Below are positions 1 to 8,490 of a DNA stretch of 64,000 nt, piece after piece. Below the pieces are notes generated by a model. The model searched no databases and was not told the origin of the DNA. It worked only from the letters and a program-made list of their open reading frames with translations. The stretch is from Dickeya oryzae (GTDB taxonomy: Bacteria > Pseudomonadota > Gammaproteobacteria > Enterobacterales > Enterobacteriaceae): positions 124,001 through 188,000 of the forward strand of contig NZ_SULL01000006.1 in assembly GCF_009372235.1 (NCBI RefSeq), in the 5' to 3' direction. The translations under genes and the position numbers were made by a program. How positions within the stretch are numbered: position 1 is the first letter of the stretch; every line of letters begins with the position of its first letter.

Positions 1-66
1 CACCAGTCAGAAGATTCGCTGACGACTCAACACGCGCACTGATTTATCACTCGCATTACGGTTACC

Positions 67-100
67 CGCCCCTGATGGCTATTAGGGGCGTTCTGTTTTT
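67..100 (+). terminator. Rho-independent terminator of an upstream gene
   Basis: A 7-bp GC-rich stem (CGCCCCT at 67-73 paired with AGGGGCG at 84-90, 10-nt loop) is followed by TTCTGTTTTT. The T-rich side lies on the plus strand, so it would end a rightward transcript coming from outside the window. The last few codons of such a gene may occupy roughly bases 1-42, but too little is present to name it. Confidence 0.75.
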
Positions 101-268
101 GCCTCTTACGCTCGACCGCCGTTCCGACCGCTACATTCCATTTCAGATATCACATCCGCCCTTCATGCAGACCAGGGGAACAGTTCCACCTGGTACACAA
201 ACCTAAATAGCTTACAGTCACATCATGTCGCAGGAAGCAACATATTATTAACAATTAAGGACACCGAC

Positions 269-2215
269 ATGATGCCCATCTATTTTCTTACGTCTTTCCT
301 ACACCGGCTCTTTGGTTACACTGTCAGTTATCTTCACATCGCGGGTGTGTTATTTCTGCTTTGCAGCAACGCACATGCACTCACACCTGATGATGCCCGG
401 CATTTACTTGAACGCACCAGTTTCGGTGCCAGTAAGTCCGATATCGAAGCACTGTTGCCGCTTTCCAGAGAGCAGGCTGTGTCACACGTGCTGGCATCGC
501 TGGACACGCCCCAGACGCTTCAGCTGCCCTTTTATATTTCCCAGCCACGCCCGAATTACTGGGATAAAGACTGGGAGAAAGAATCCGTCATGTTTCAGCG
601 CATCAACGAATTGCGCCAGTTACAGGATTGGTGGATGCAGGAGATGATTGAAACGCCTGCGCCCTTTGCCGAACGCCTGACACTCTTCTGGCACAATCAT
701 TTTGTTTCGCGCTTTCAGAACACCCGCGTTTCCGCCCCGTTTTATGACCAGTTGCAGCTATTTCGACATGCCGGCACCACCAATTTTCGGGAATTACTGC
801 GCGGTATTTTGCGTGACCCCATGATGTTAAGCGGGCTGGATAACGTTAAAAACACACGTACCCACCCGAATGAAAACCTGGCGCGAGAACTGATGGAGTT
901 ATTCACGCTGGGTATCGGCCATTACAGTGAGCAAGATGTGAAGCAAGTTTCCCGCCTGCTGGCTGGGCATACCGTCGCCCAGGAAGGCGGCTGGCGCTAT
1001 CAGGTCAACGAACACGAGCGCGATACCGGGGAAAAAACGATCCTCGGCCAATCGGTACAGGGAAGTGCCAGTGATGAACTTGATCAGCTCGTCGACATAT
1101 TATTGCGCCAGCCCAGCACCGCTGAACGTATTGCCGGCAAGCTGTATTACGAGTTCGTCTCCCTCACCCCCAATGAGGCGGAAATACACCGGCTGGCCGC
1201 AATCTTGCGTGACAATCATTATGATTTGCGGGCACTACTCAACGCGTTGCTATTAAGCGATGCATTCTGGGCCGAGGAAAATCGTGGCAATTTAGTCAAA
1301 TCGCCGCTGGATATGATAGTCGGATTTGCCCGCACCTTTCGTCTGCGCCTGCCTGATTACCGTATCCTCACCGACTACGCCGCTGTGCTGGGGCAAGAAC
1401 CGTTCAACGCCCCGGATGTCTCTGGCTGGAAAGGGGGGCTGAGTTGGTTAACCAGCGGACAAATCACGAACCGCAAACGCATTATCGAGCGGCTGTGGGT
1501 GGCTGTCGGCCAGTCCGCTCTGCTGGCGGACAAGCCTGTCGACGGATTACATATTCGCTTTAGTTCCGAATATCGCCGCGTCCCAGCGACATTCCGCGTG
1601 AGCGTCAATCAGCAGCCTGTTGCCACGATCACCGCCAATGCCGGTTTGCATACGCAAGGCATTGAAAAAGCCTCGAACGAATCCGCCGCCATGAAGCCGA
1701 TGTGGGAAAACACCGTTATTCCCAGTACCGCACTGCCGCCACACCCCAAAACCGTCACGGTCAGTTTTACGCTAACGGACGTCGATACTCACCTGTTTAT
1801 CAACTGGATAGCGCTGAATGGTCAACGCTATAACCCATCCCGGGCGCGTTGGGTAAATACCACCGCAGGCCTTTGTCCGATTGGGGTGCCACTCGGATCG
1901 TTTTATTGCCACGCCGAGCTGGAGTTCTCGTTAGATGACACGGACAGTGCCGATCAGGCATCACTGAAAGACTTACAAACCCCTCTGAATTTCAACCTGG
2001 AATACGGCACAGCGAGATTGCAGTTAGCACCACGCGCGTCCCAGGCCCACGCGGCGTCATCACCGCGTCCTCAGGCACCGTTGCCGCCGCTGATGCCCGT
2101 ACTTTCTAATGAGGCCGCGATGCCCATGCAAGCGTCATCCACCAGCCAGCTTAGGGAATTGCAGCAACAGATGTACCGGATTATGAGCCTCGATCCGGCC
2201 TACAACCTGAAATGA
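269..2215 (+). CDS. DUF1800 family secreted protein
   Basis: A 648-residue protein of the DUF1800 family, whose function is not established. The diagnostic stretch ENLARELMELFTLGIGHY followed by EQDVKQVSRLLAGH lies near residues 200-235. The N terminus has a hydrophobic segment ending in SNAHA, which looks like a signal peptide, so the product is probably exported. Residues about 430-560 look beta-rich and contain LFINWIALNGQRY, faintly like calcium-dependent carbohydrate-binding modules; that resemblance is a guess. The C-terminal tail is proline/alanine rich. The start follows AAGGA with good spacing. It is the first gene of a three-gene unit with a DUF1501 protein and a chitin-synthase-like enzyme. 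DUF1800 and DUF1501 genes are commonly paired in bacteria. Confidence 0.88.
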   Translation: MMPIYFLTSFLHRLFGYTVSYLHIAGVLFLLCSNAHALTPDDARHLLERTSFGASKSDIEALLPLSREQAVSHVLASLDTPQTLQLPFYISQPRPNYWDKDWEKESVMFQRINELRQLQDWWMQEMIETPAPFAERLTLFWHNHFVSRFQNTRVSAPFYDQLQLFRHAGTTNFRELLRGILRDPMMLSGLDNVKNTRTHPNENLARELMELFTLGIGHYSEQDVKQVSRLLAGHTVAQEGGWRYQVNEHERDTGEKTILGQSVQGSASDELDQLVDILLRQPSTAERIAGKLYYEFVSLTPNEAEIHRLAAILRDNHYDLRALLNALLLSDAFWAEENRGNLVKSPLDMIVGFARTFRLRLPDYRILTDYAAVLGQEPFNAPDVSGWKGGLSWLTSGQITNRKRIIERLWVAVGQSALLADKPVDGLHIRFSSEYRRVPATFRVSVNQQPVATITANAGLHTQGIEKASNESAAMKPMWENTVIPSTALPPHPKTVTVSFTLTDVDTHLFINWIALNGQRYNPSRARWVNTTAGLCPIGVPLGSFYCHAELEFSLDDTDSADQASLKDLQTPLNFNLEYGTARLQLAPRASQAHAASSPRPQAPLPPLMPVLSNEAAMPMQASSTSQLRELQQQMYRIMSLDPAYNLK

Positions 2216-2228
2216 TAGGGAGTGACCT

Positions 2229-3452
2229 ATGATGACCGCACCTGATTACACCCGCAGAAACCTGCTGAAATTATTCGGCTCGCTGCCACTGGTCTCGCTG
2301 CTGCCTGCGCCGTTGTTAGCGGAAAACCTTCAGGCGTTACGCCAGCAAACCGGCCAGCGCAGGTTGATTATCATTGAGCTGTTTGGTGGCAACGACGCCC
2401 TCAATACGCTGATCCCTTATCGTGATCCGCTTTATCGTCACTATCGCCCTACGCTGGCGGTTCCGGCCAACGAATGGCTGCCGCTCAATGATGATTTCGC
2501 CTTTAACCCTGGGCTTGTCGAGCTGGAGGAGATTTATCAGCGTGGGGAATTGGCCATCTTTTCGGATATCGGCTATCCCCATCCGACGCTGTCGCATTTC
2601 GATGCCACCGCCATCTGGAATACTGCCAATACCGACCTCAGCTCGCGCTCAGGCTGGGTAGGCCGTACGCTGGCGGCCAATCAAGACCCCGCCAGACGCT
2701 ACGATACCGATGGCATTGTTTTCTCCGGCTCGCCCGATTTCATACATCAGGAGGGGGTCTTCGCCCTTGAGCTTCAGGATGCCGACGCACTGCGGTCTGG
2801 CGACGATATGGCATTACGGGCAGCGATGCCGACAGATAACAACGCCTCACATTATCTGCGTTCACTGATAGAAAATACCCACACTATCCATCAGCGCATT
2901 CGGCAAAAGCTCAATCGCCCCAATCCATTTGCGCGATTATTCAACCCCGAGCCATCAGGCTATATGCCGCCGGTCTACATTCAGGGCGCACAACTGCTGT
3001 GGCTGATAGCCTGTGGCGTGGATACCCCGGTGCTGAAATTAGGCACATCCGGGTTTGATCTGCACTCGCTGATGCGAGAGCAACATCGCCCACTGTTGCA
3101 ACAGGTCGCCAGACTACTGACAGGGTTGCGTCAGGGCCTGATAGACATCGGCGTCTGGCAGGACAGCATGATTCTGGTGCAGTCAGAATTTGGTCGCCGA
3201 CCGCAGGAGAATGCGTCTGGTGGCACGGATCATGGCTCCAGCGGGGTGGCATTCCTGTTGGGCGGTGCACTGAGCGGCGGCCTCTATGGCTCACGTACCG
3301 ACCTGGACAGGCTCGATGACGTCGGTAACCCGACCTTTACCACCGACTTTCGCCAGCTTTATTCCAGCATCGTGACGCAGTTCTGGCGCTTACCGCATAA
3401 CCCATTGCAGCAAGAAGGTTTTTCACCTCTACCTTTGCGCTTTCGCACCTAA
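2229..3452 (+). CDS. DUF1501 family Tat-exported protein
   Basis: A 407-residue DUF1501 protein. The N terminus has a twin-arginine motif (TRRNLLKLFG) followed by a hydrophobic stretch ending PAPLLA, typical of Tat export of a folded and possibly metal-containing protein. The family signature SEFGRRPQENASGGTDHGSS lies near residues 319-340; the family is distantly related to the sulfatase/alkaline phosphatase fold. The gene starts 13 bp after the DUF1800 stop behind AGGGAG, so the two are co-transcribed. Biochemical function is unknown. The pairing with DUF1800 is the usual genomic arrangement, and the glycosyltransferase directly downstream suggests that both exported proteins act on, or are displayed with, a surface polysaccharide (inference). 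Confidence 0.9.
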   Translation: MMTAPDYTRRNLLKLFGSLPLVSLLPAPLLAENLQALRQQTGQRRLIIIELFGGNDALNTLIPYRDPLYRHYRPTLAVPANEWLPLNDDFAFNPGLVELEEIYQRGELAIFSDIGYPHPTLSHFDATAIWNTANTDLSSRSGWVGRTLAANQDPARRYDTDGIVFSGSPDFIHQEGVFALELQDADALRSGDDMALRAAMPTDNNASHYLRSLIENTHTIHQRIRQKLNRPNPFARLFNPEPSGYMPPVYIQGAQLLWLIACGVDTPVLKLGTSGFDLHSLMREQHRPLLQQVARLLTGLRQGLIDIGVWQDSMILVQSEFGRRPQENASGGTDHGSSGVAFLLGGALSGGLYGSRTDLDRLDDVGNPTFTTDFRQLYSSIVTQFWRLPHNPLQQEGFSPLPLRFRT

Positions 3453-3480
3453 CCTCATGATGATAACAAGGATGACAATC

Positions 3481-5355
3481 ATGAATAACGCCATGCCCCT
3501 GCCACACATCAAAAAACCTGTACTCACCCACGCAGAACCCGACAGCGTGATTCACGAGCGGGTATCAGAAGGTGATTTTATATACGACGCCTCGCTGCCC
3601 GGCACCTGTGACCTGTTGGTATGCGTCACCCTGTATAACGAGCCGCCGACAGCACTCAATGATACGCTGGCGGCACTATCACGCAGCCATGCCGTATTGC
3701 GCCGTCATACCTCACCTTACAGCGATGACCACGCACCCCCTTCCCTGATGATTTGCCTCATCACCGACGGTGACGAGGCACTCCATCCTGACACACGACG
3801 CTGGCTGGTATCGTCCGGTTTTACCCTGTCGGATACCACCAATACGGGCCACACGACTCACAACCGCCTGCACGTCCAGCGCAGTGCGCTGGCTGATCCG
3901 CCACCGTTTGGTTTGATGCCGGTATCGTCCGAACCGGAAGGAAGCTGCCGCTACTCACCACTGCTGCTGGCAGAGAAACGCGACAATCGGGGTAAACTGG
4001 ATTCGCACAACTGGTTTTTCCGCCACCTTTGCCGGGTGATCACCCCGCGTTATGTGTTGCAAATCGATAGCGGTTCGATTCCTGACAACGACTGCCTGTA
4101 CCACCTGTACCTGTATCTGGAACAACACCATGACTGTGCGGCACTGGCGACACACACCACCACCGCCATACCGACTGACGCCAGCCTGATAACCAACTGG
4201 CAATATGCTGATTTTATTTGGGAAAAGATCACCGACTGGCCAGTGAGTCAATGCCTTGGCTATATGGATGTGCTTCCCGGTCAGTGTAGCCTGATGCGCT
4301 ATGCCGCGCTGATAGCTCCGGGTCCGCAGGGGTCATCCCCCCTGACACGCTACTTACGCGGTCTGCATCCGGAAGGGTTGCTGGAGCATAACCAGTTCCT
4401 GGCGGAAGACCGGGTATTGGGGTTTGAGCTGATTAAAGAGACCCCAGCCACCACAACGTACCTGCCCCCAGCCAGACTGGAAACCGATGCCTGCACCACA
4501 CTGAGAGAATTGATGCGCCAGCGCCGTCGCTGGATCAACAGCACCCTGGCCGCCCGCTTTTCCGCTTTGCTGGAACTGCCTGCGCTCTGGCGCGAGGCTG
4601 CGCTCTCGTACCGCCGCAAATGCCAGGTAACGCTAGCGATGCTATGGCATTGCACGCCGTTATTCACGTTATTGTTTTCCCCCACGCTGCTGAGTCTCTC
4701 GGCTGCGCTCGTCGTACCATCGCTGTTAGTTACCGACTCACCGGGCATGGTGCAATACCTCTGGGTGGGCAGCATCTTGCTACTGTGGTGTGGCGTGATA
4801 GTCCTTAGCCGTTCATGTAGCATCAACACCGCGACCGGGCTTCGACTTCATCAAATCGCCATGACGCTGATGGGGTTCACCGCTATCTTACTCACCCTCA
4901 GCAGCTTGCTGGTTTATCCGCTGGCGATAATCCTGTTATTTATACTGCCGCTCTTACTGATTGCTCTTGCCTCACCTGACAGCCCGAATGCAGGGTGGCG
5001 GATAGCGCTTTATTACCTACCCAGCCTGTTATTTTTCCCGCTATATCTGACGACCTATTCCCTCGCCCAGTTCAGCGATATCAGTTGGGGAACAAAAGGG
5101 CTCACCCATGCCACACCCAATAATCTTTCAGCACGCTGGAAACGATCGCGGGATCACCTCCTCCTGGGGTGGCTGATGGCAAATGTGATCCTCACCTTCA
5201 CGCTGCTGTCTGCCGGAGAGCATATTTATCTCTTTTTTGCCGCAGTGCTGCTGAGCATTATGCTGGTTCGTTATTTCATCGCGGCGTGGTGTCATTATTT
5301 TTCTCCTGGAATTATTCACCACCGTTATCAACGGGCCCCCATACAAGACAGATAA
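3481..5355 (+). CDS. Chitin-synthase-like processive glycosyltransferase (GT2)
   Basis: A membrane glycosyltransferase of about 624 residues. The start at 3481 is preferred because AAGGATGAC precedes it; the frame is open from 3457. Numbering from 3457, the N-terminal half holds GT2 motifs: VCVTLYNEP near 50, VLQIDSGSIPDND near 203, LAEDRVLGFEL at 315-325 and QRRRW at 355. The C-terminal half has about six or seven hydrophobic segments, and SWGTKG at 543-548. QRRRW and SWGTKG together are hallmarks of chitin synthases; QRRRW alone is also found in hyaluronan and cellulose-type synthases. The expected role is polymerising an N-acetylhexosamine or similar sugar from a UDP-sugar and moving the chain across the inner membrane. 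It directly follows the DUF1800/DUF1501 pair. The product is not proven; it could be another beta-linked polymer. Confidence 0.82.
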   Translation: MNNAMPLPHIKKPVLTHAEPDSVIHERVSEGDFIYDASLPGTCDLLVCVTLYNEPPTALNDTLAALSRSHAVLRRHTSPYSDDHAPPSLMICLITDGDEALHPDTRRWLVSSGFTLSDTTNTGHTTHNRLHVQRSALADPPPFGLMPVSSEPEGSCRYSPLLLAEKRDNRGKLDSHNWFFRHLCRVITPRYVLQIDSGSIPDNDCLYHLYLYLEQHHDCAALATHTTTAIPTDASLITNWQYADFIWEKITDWPVSQCLGYMDVLPGQCSLMRYAALIAPGPQGSSPLTRYLRGLHPEGLLEHNQFLAEDRVLGFELIKETPATTTYLPPARLETDACTTLRELMRQRRRWINSTLAARFSALLELPALWREAALSYRRKCQVTLAMLWHCTPLFTLLFSPTLLSLSAALVVPSLLVTDSPGMVQYLWVGSILLLWCGVIVLSRSCSINTATGLRLHQIAMTLMGFTAILLTLSSLLVYPLAIILLFILPLLLIALASPDSPNAGWRIALYYLPSLLFFPLYLTTYSLAQFSDISWGTKGLTHATPNNLSARWKRSRDHLLLGWLMANVILTFTLLSAGEHIYLFFAAVLLSIMLVRYFIAAWCHYFSPGIIHHRYQRAPIQDR

Positions 5356-5433
5356 AATGGTAGCGAGATAAATAAAAAAACAAAAAATAATGTAATGACA
5401 GAAAAACGGAATGCATCAATGCAAATGAAATAG

Positions 5434-5490
5434 CATGATAGTAATAACACCACTCATTAATAGTAATTATATTACCCATTAATAGTAATA
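5434..5490. repeat. Three phased direct repeats (CATTAATAGTAATA type)
   Basis: Three copies of a 13-14-nt AT-rich motif start at 5434 (CATGATAGTAATA), 5455 (CATTAATAGTAATT) and 5477 (CATTAATAGTAATA). Their start-to-start distances are 21 and 22 bp, close to two helical turns. They lie between the convergent 3' ends of the chitin-synthase-like gene and the Mor-like regulator, where no promoter of either gene is expected. Confidence 0.7.
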
Positions 5491-5508
5491 GCGGTGTGGC
5501 CGTGGTGC

Positions 5509-5964
5509 TTACTCTTTCACGGCCACTATCTTGCGTAATGCACGACTGGTTATACCGAAGTCACGTGCAATCCGCTCCTGGCTCACCCCCTGGCTTAACA
5601 ACAACCTGACAACGACATTCCGCAATTTTAAATAGATCCCCCAGGAAGAGGGAATATCCAGAACATTATCGGGCATGGAGTGGAATAGCATCTTGTCATG
5701 TGTCTTTTTTGACAGATGCATGCCGACTCTTTGCAGAAAAAGAGGATAGTCCCGGCTGACATAAATGCGTCCTCCGCCATGATTGATAATGAATTCAATC
5801 ATTTTATCAAAACCATCATTCTCGATAATTTCTGATACCACCCAAGGTAACGATGCCAGCACCGTCACCTTATTATTCAAATAAAAATCATTAAACACTG
5901 AAAAGCGAGGATCATTTAAATCGGGCAGACCAGAAAACACACCACGAAGAATAGAGTATTCCAC
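5509..5964 (-). CDS. Mor-like transcriptional regulator
   Basis: A small DNA-binding protein of about 151 residues. The GTG at 5964 is favoured because AGGAGG lies just upstream; the reading frame is open to a TTG at 5991. The middle holds NHGGGRIYVSRD and the C terminus an HTH-like stretch (QERIARDFGITSRALRKIV). This layout matches the Mor/C family of phage Mu middle and late activators (a GG-xx-IY element plus C-terminal HTH). No phage genes surround it. It is convergent with the chitin-synthase-like operon and could regulate it, but that is inference from position only. It has an AT-rich codon use compared with neighbours, suggesting transfer. Confidence 0.6.
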   Translation of the reverse strand: MEYSILRGVFSGLPDLNDPRFSVFNDFYLNNKVTVLASLPWVVSEIIENDGFDKMIEFIINHGGGRIYVSRDYPLFLQRVGMHLSKKTHDKMLFHSMPDNVLDIPSSWGIYLKLRNVVVRLLLSQGVSQERIARDFGITSRALRKIVAVKE

Positions 5965-6000
5965 CCCACCTCCTGTCTTAAAAGGATACAATTAATTCGG

Positions 6001-6285
6001 ATATTCCCTTCATACTTCGAGTTGTAGGTGCGTTGGCTTCATTACTCGGCCATCCCTAAGCATCGCCCTTTTCAGGCCGTAGCAAGCTGTGCTCAACTCT
6101 GCTACCGACAGAGTTGTCTCTCACCGAAGGCCAGCCATTGGCTGATAATAAATTCGTTTCCAACGAATTTGTCACTCGCTTGCCGTGTTAAAAGGCTCTA
6201 ACTGGACTTGCCTTAAAGGGCCAACACGTTGCGTTGTTCAACACACGAGCGTGTTGGCCTACAATTCGAATATTTGGGATATAAA
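6001..6285. repeat. MITE-like palindromic repeat element
   Basis: A non-coding element of about 280 bp bounded by imperfect inverted ends: TTCGAGTTGTAGG on the left (about 6018-6030) and, on the opposite strand, TTCGAATTGTAGG on the right, each with an ATATCCC-like outer flank. The interior has several local palindromes (for example AAATTCGTTTCCAACGAATTT, about 6149-6169). Single-ended relatives carrying TACCCTAAATAATTCG occur at 22348 and, inverted, at 37385. This is the style of the short non-autonomous repeats common in enterobacteria. Confidence 0.6.
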
Positions 6286-6864
6286 ATAAAAAATATTCAT
6301 CATCAAAGAAATAAAATACAGTAATCAACCTTTGAAATTAAATTAACTATAAGATAGAAAAAAACAATAACAACAACCAGAAAGCAGTATATTTACATAG
6401 AGAAAAAACAATGGAAACAGAAAAGTAAAATAAAAACAAATAACAAACGATAAATAATATCGCACTCATTAATACTTTAAGATTTTTGTTTCAAAGAAAA
6501 GAGTCACTACTCCCCCAATAGATCCCCAGCAAGGGATTAGCAACATAATCCGCCAGAAGAAAAACAGCACGTTATAACAAAAACTTCCTCTTGCATTTCT
6601 TCTACTCTCCGCGTTTTCGTATTGCTGGCAACACGCCCCCCCTCTTTTTTATGCAACTCTTTATATAATCCTTTATAATACAACCACCTGCATGTCGACG
6701 TCCGGCCTGCTGTCTTTCCTCATGTCCTGCTGTTCTTTTTATGCCTTTTTGAACATTAAAAATAATTTTTTATACTTTTACACTTATATGACGATCTCCT
6801 AGAGTACCGGGCTATTACCAGATTTTTTCCATGCAGACGATGCAGATTGTTGAGGACTCAGGGA
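6286..6864. other. AT-rich intergenic region upstream of the ABC importer
   Basis: About 580 bp with strong A/T bias and no credible ORF. It should hold the promoter of the importer operon starting at 6865. I could not pick a convincing promoter or operator by eye. Confidence 0.5.
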
Positions 6865-8490
6865 ATGGCAATACGATTTCAGACAGGCAAAGTATCACGG
6901 ATATCCTTGCTCAGTGCAGGATTGCTCTCTCTGGCGGTAAGTACATCGCCTTTCGCAACAGCAGCAGACGCGACGGCCCCGGTACAAGGCGGTACGCTCA
7001 ATATCGGGCTTGGCAGTGACACCCCGGTTATCGACCCCTCGATTACTGCCTACTCCGTGGCCGCGCTGGTGGCACGTAACGTGGTGGATTCGCTGGTCGG
7101 ACAGGCGCAAGACAACCGTTTTACCCCCTGGCTGGCTGAACGCTGGGAAATCAGCGACAACAATACCCGCTATACCTTTCACCTGCGCAAAGACGTGACC
7201 TTCAGTGACGGCACCAAACTGGACGCCGCCGCCGTGAAATACAATCTGGACCGTATTCTCGACCCGAAAACCACCTCCAGCTACGCCAAATCGCTGTTGG
7301 GGCCGATCGACAGTATTACTACGCCAGACGACTATACCGTGGTTATTAGTTACAAGAGTCCGTTCTCCGCACTGTTGCAGGGGCTGAGCCTACCGTATTT
7401 GGGCATTCAGTCGCCGACGTACCTGAAAAACACCCCGAATACCAGCAACACTATCGTGGGTTCCGGTCCGTTTATTCTGGAATCGTTCGTCAAAGGTAGC
7501 GGCAGCCGTCTGAAAAAACGCCCGGATTACCACTGGGGGCCTGGTTATGCCGCGCACTCGGGTCCAGCTTATCTGGATAGAATCGAATTCAAGTACCTGC
7601 CGGAATCGTCGGTGCGTCTCGGCGCTCTGAGCAGCGGTCAGGTACAGGCGATTGACGCCGTACCACCGGCCAACGCCACCGCCTTGAAAAAAGACACCCG
7701 TCTGGAATTGATCACCCGCGAGAACCCAGGCGTTAACCGTGTACTTTATCTGAATACGTCTAAGGGCCCGTTCCAGGACATCAACGTACGCCGCGCCTTC
7801 CTGCACGCCGTGGATGCCCCTTCAGCGACCAAAGTGGCGTTCTTCGGTACCTTAAAAGCAGCCGACAGCGTACTGGGCCCATCGACCCTGTATTACGACC
7901 CATCCGCCGCCGCACTGGGGGGCTTTGACCTGAAAAAAGCCAACCAGTTGCTGGACGACGCGGGCTGGAAAACCAAAGATAGCGACGGTTATCGCACCAA
8001 AGACGGTAAACGCCTGACGGTACAGTTCGTCTACAGCACCGGCTCGTCGGAAGCGGCTGAAATCACCCTGTTCCAGGCTGTGCAGTATCAGGTGAAACAG
8101 GCGGGTATCGACGTCCAGCTTAATCCGGTCGACGGTGGGGGCTTCATCAGCCGCACCAACGATAACGACTACGATATCGCCTCCAACTACTTCGTACGCG
8201 CCGAGCCGGATATCCTGCGCACCGTGTTCGATTCCAACTATATTCCGCCTAACGGTAATAATTTCAGCCGCATCCACGCACTGGATGACAAGCTGAGAAA
8301 AGCCATCGGTGCCAGCGATGCCGAACGTCAGCAGCTTTACAGCGCTATCCAGCATGAATTGCTTGATCAGGCTTACGCGGTACCGCTGTTCATCCCGGCC
8401 TACCAATTAGGTCTGTCGAAGAAAGTACAGGGCATTAGCTGGGCCACCAACGCCAAACCGAACTTCTATGATGTCTGGATTAAACCGTAA
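6865..8490 (+). CDS. ABC transporter substrate-binding protein (family 5, peptide/opine type)
   Basis: A periplasmic solute-binding protein of 541 residues, SBP_bac_5 family. The ATG at 6865 sits 9 nt after GAGG and gives a clean signal peptide (a hydrophobic stretch ending ATAADA); the TTG at 6847 is less likely. Family features include RNVVDSLVG, LAERWEISDNNTRYTFHLRKDVTFSDG and VGSGPFILESF. It delivers a ligand to the permeases encoded next, with which it overlaps by 23 bp. Family members bind peptides, nickel, opines or sugars, so the ligand cannot be read from sequence. The operon lies next to the rhamnose regulators in convergent orientation, but nothing ties it to rhamnose. Confidence 0.9.
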   Translation: MAIRFQTGKVSRISLLSAGLLSLAVSTSPFATAADATAPVQGGTLNIGLGSDTPVIDPSITAYSVAALVARNVVDSLVGQAQDNRFTPWLAERWEISDNNTRYTFHLRKDVTFSDGTKLDAAAVKYNLDRILDPKTTSSYAKSLLGPIDSITTPDDYTVVISYKSPFSALLQGLSLPYLGIQSPTYLKNTPNTSNTIVGSGPFILESFVKGSGSRLKKRPDYHWGPGYAAHSGPAYLDRIEFKYLPESSVRLGALSSGQVQAIDAVPPANATALKKDTRLELITRENPGVNRVLYLNTSKGPFQDINVRRAFLHAVDAPSATKVAFFGTLKAADSVLGPSTLYYDPSAAALGGFDLKKANQLLDDAGWKTKDSDGYRTKDGKRLTVQFVYSTGSSEAAEITLFQAVQYQVKQAGIDVQLNPVDGGGFISRTNDNDYDIASNYFVRAEPDILRTVFDSNYIPPNGNNFSRIHALDDKLRKAIGASDAERQQLYSAIQHELLDQAYAVPLFIPAYQLGLSKKVQGISWATNAKPNFYDVWIKP

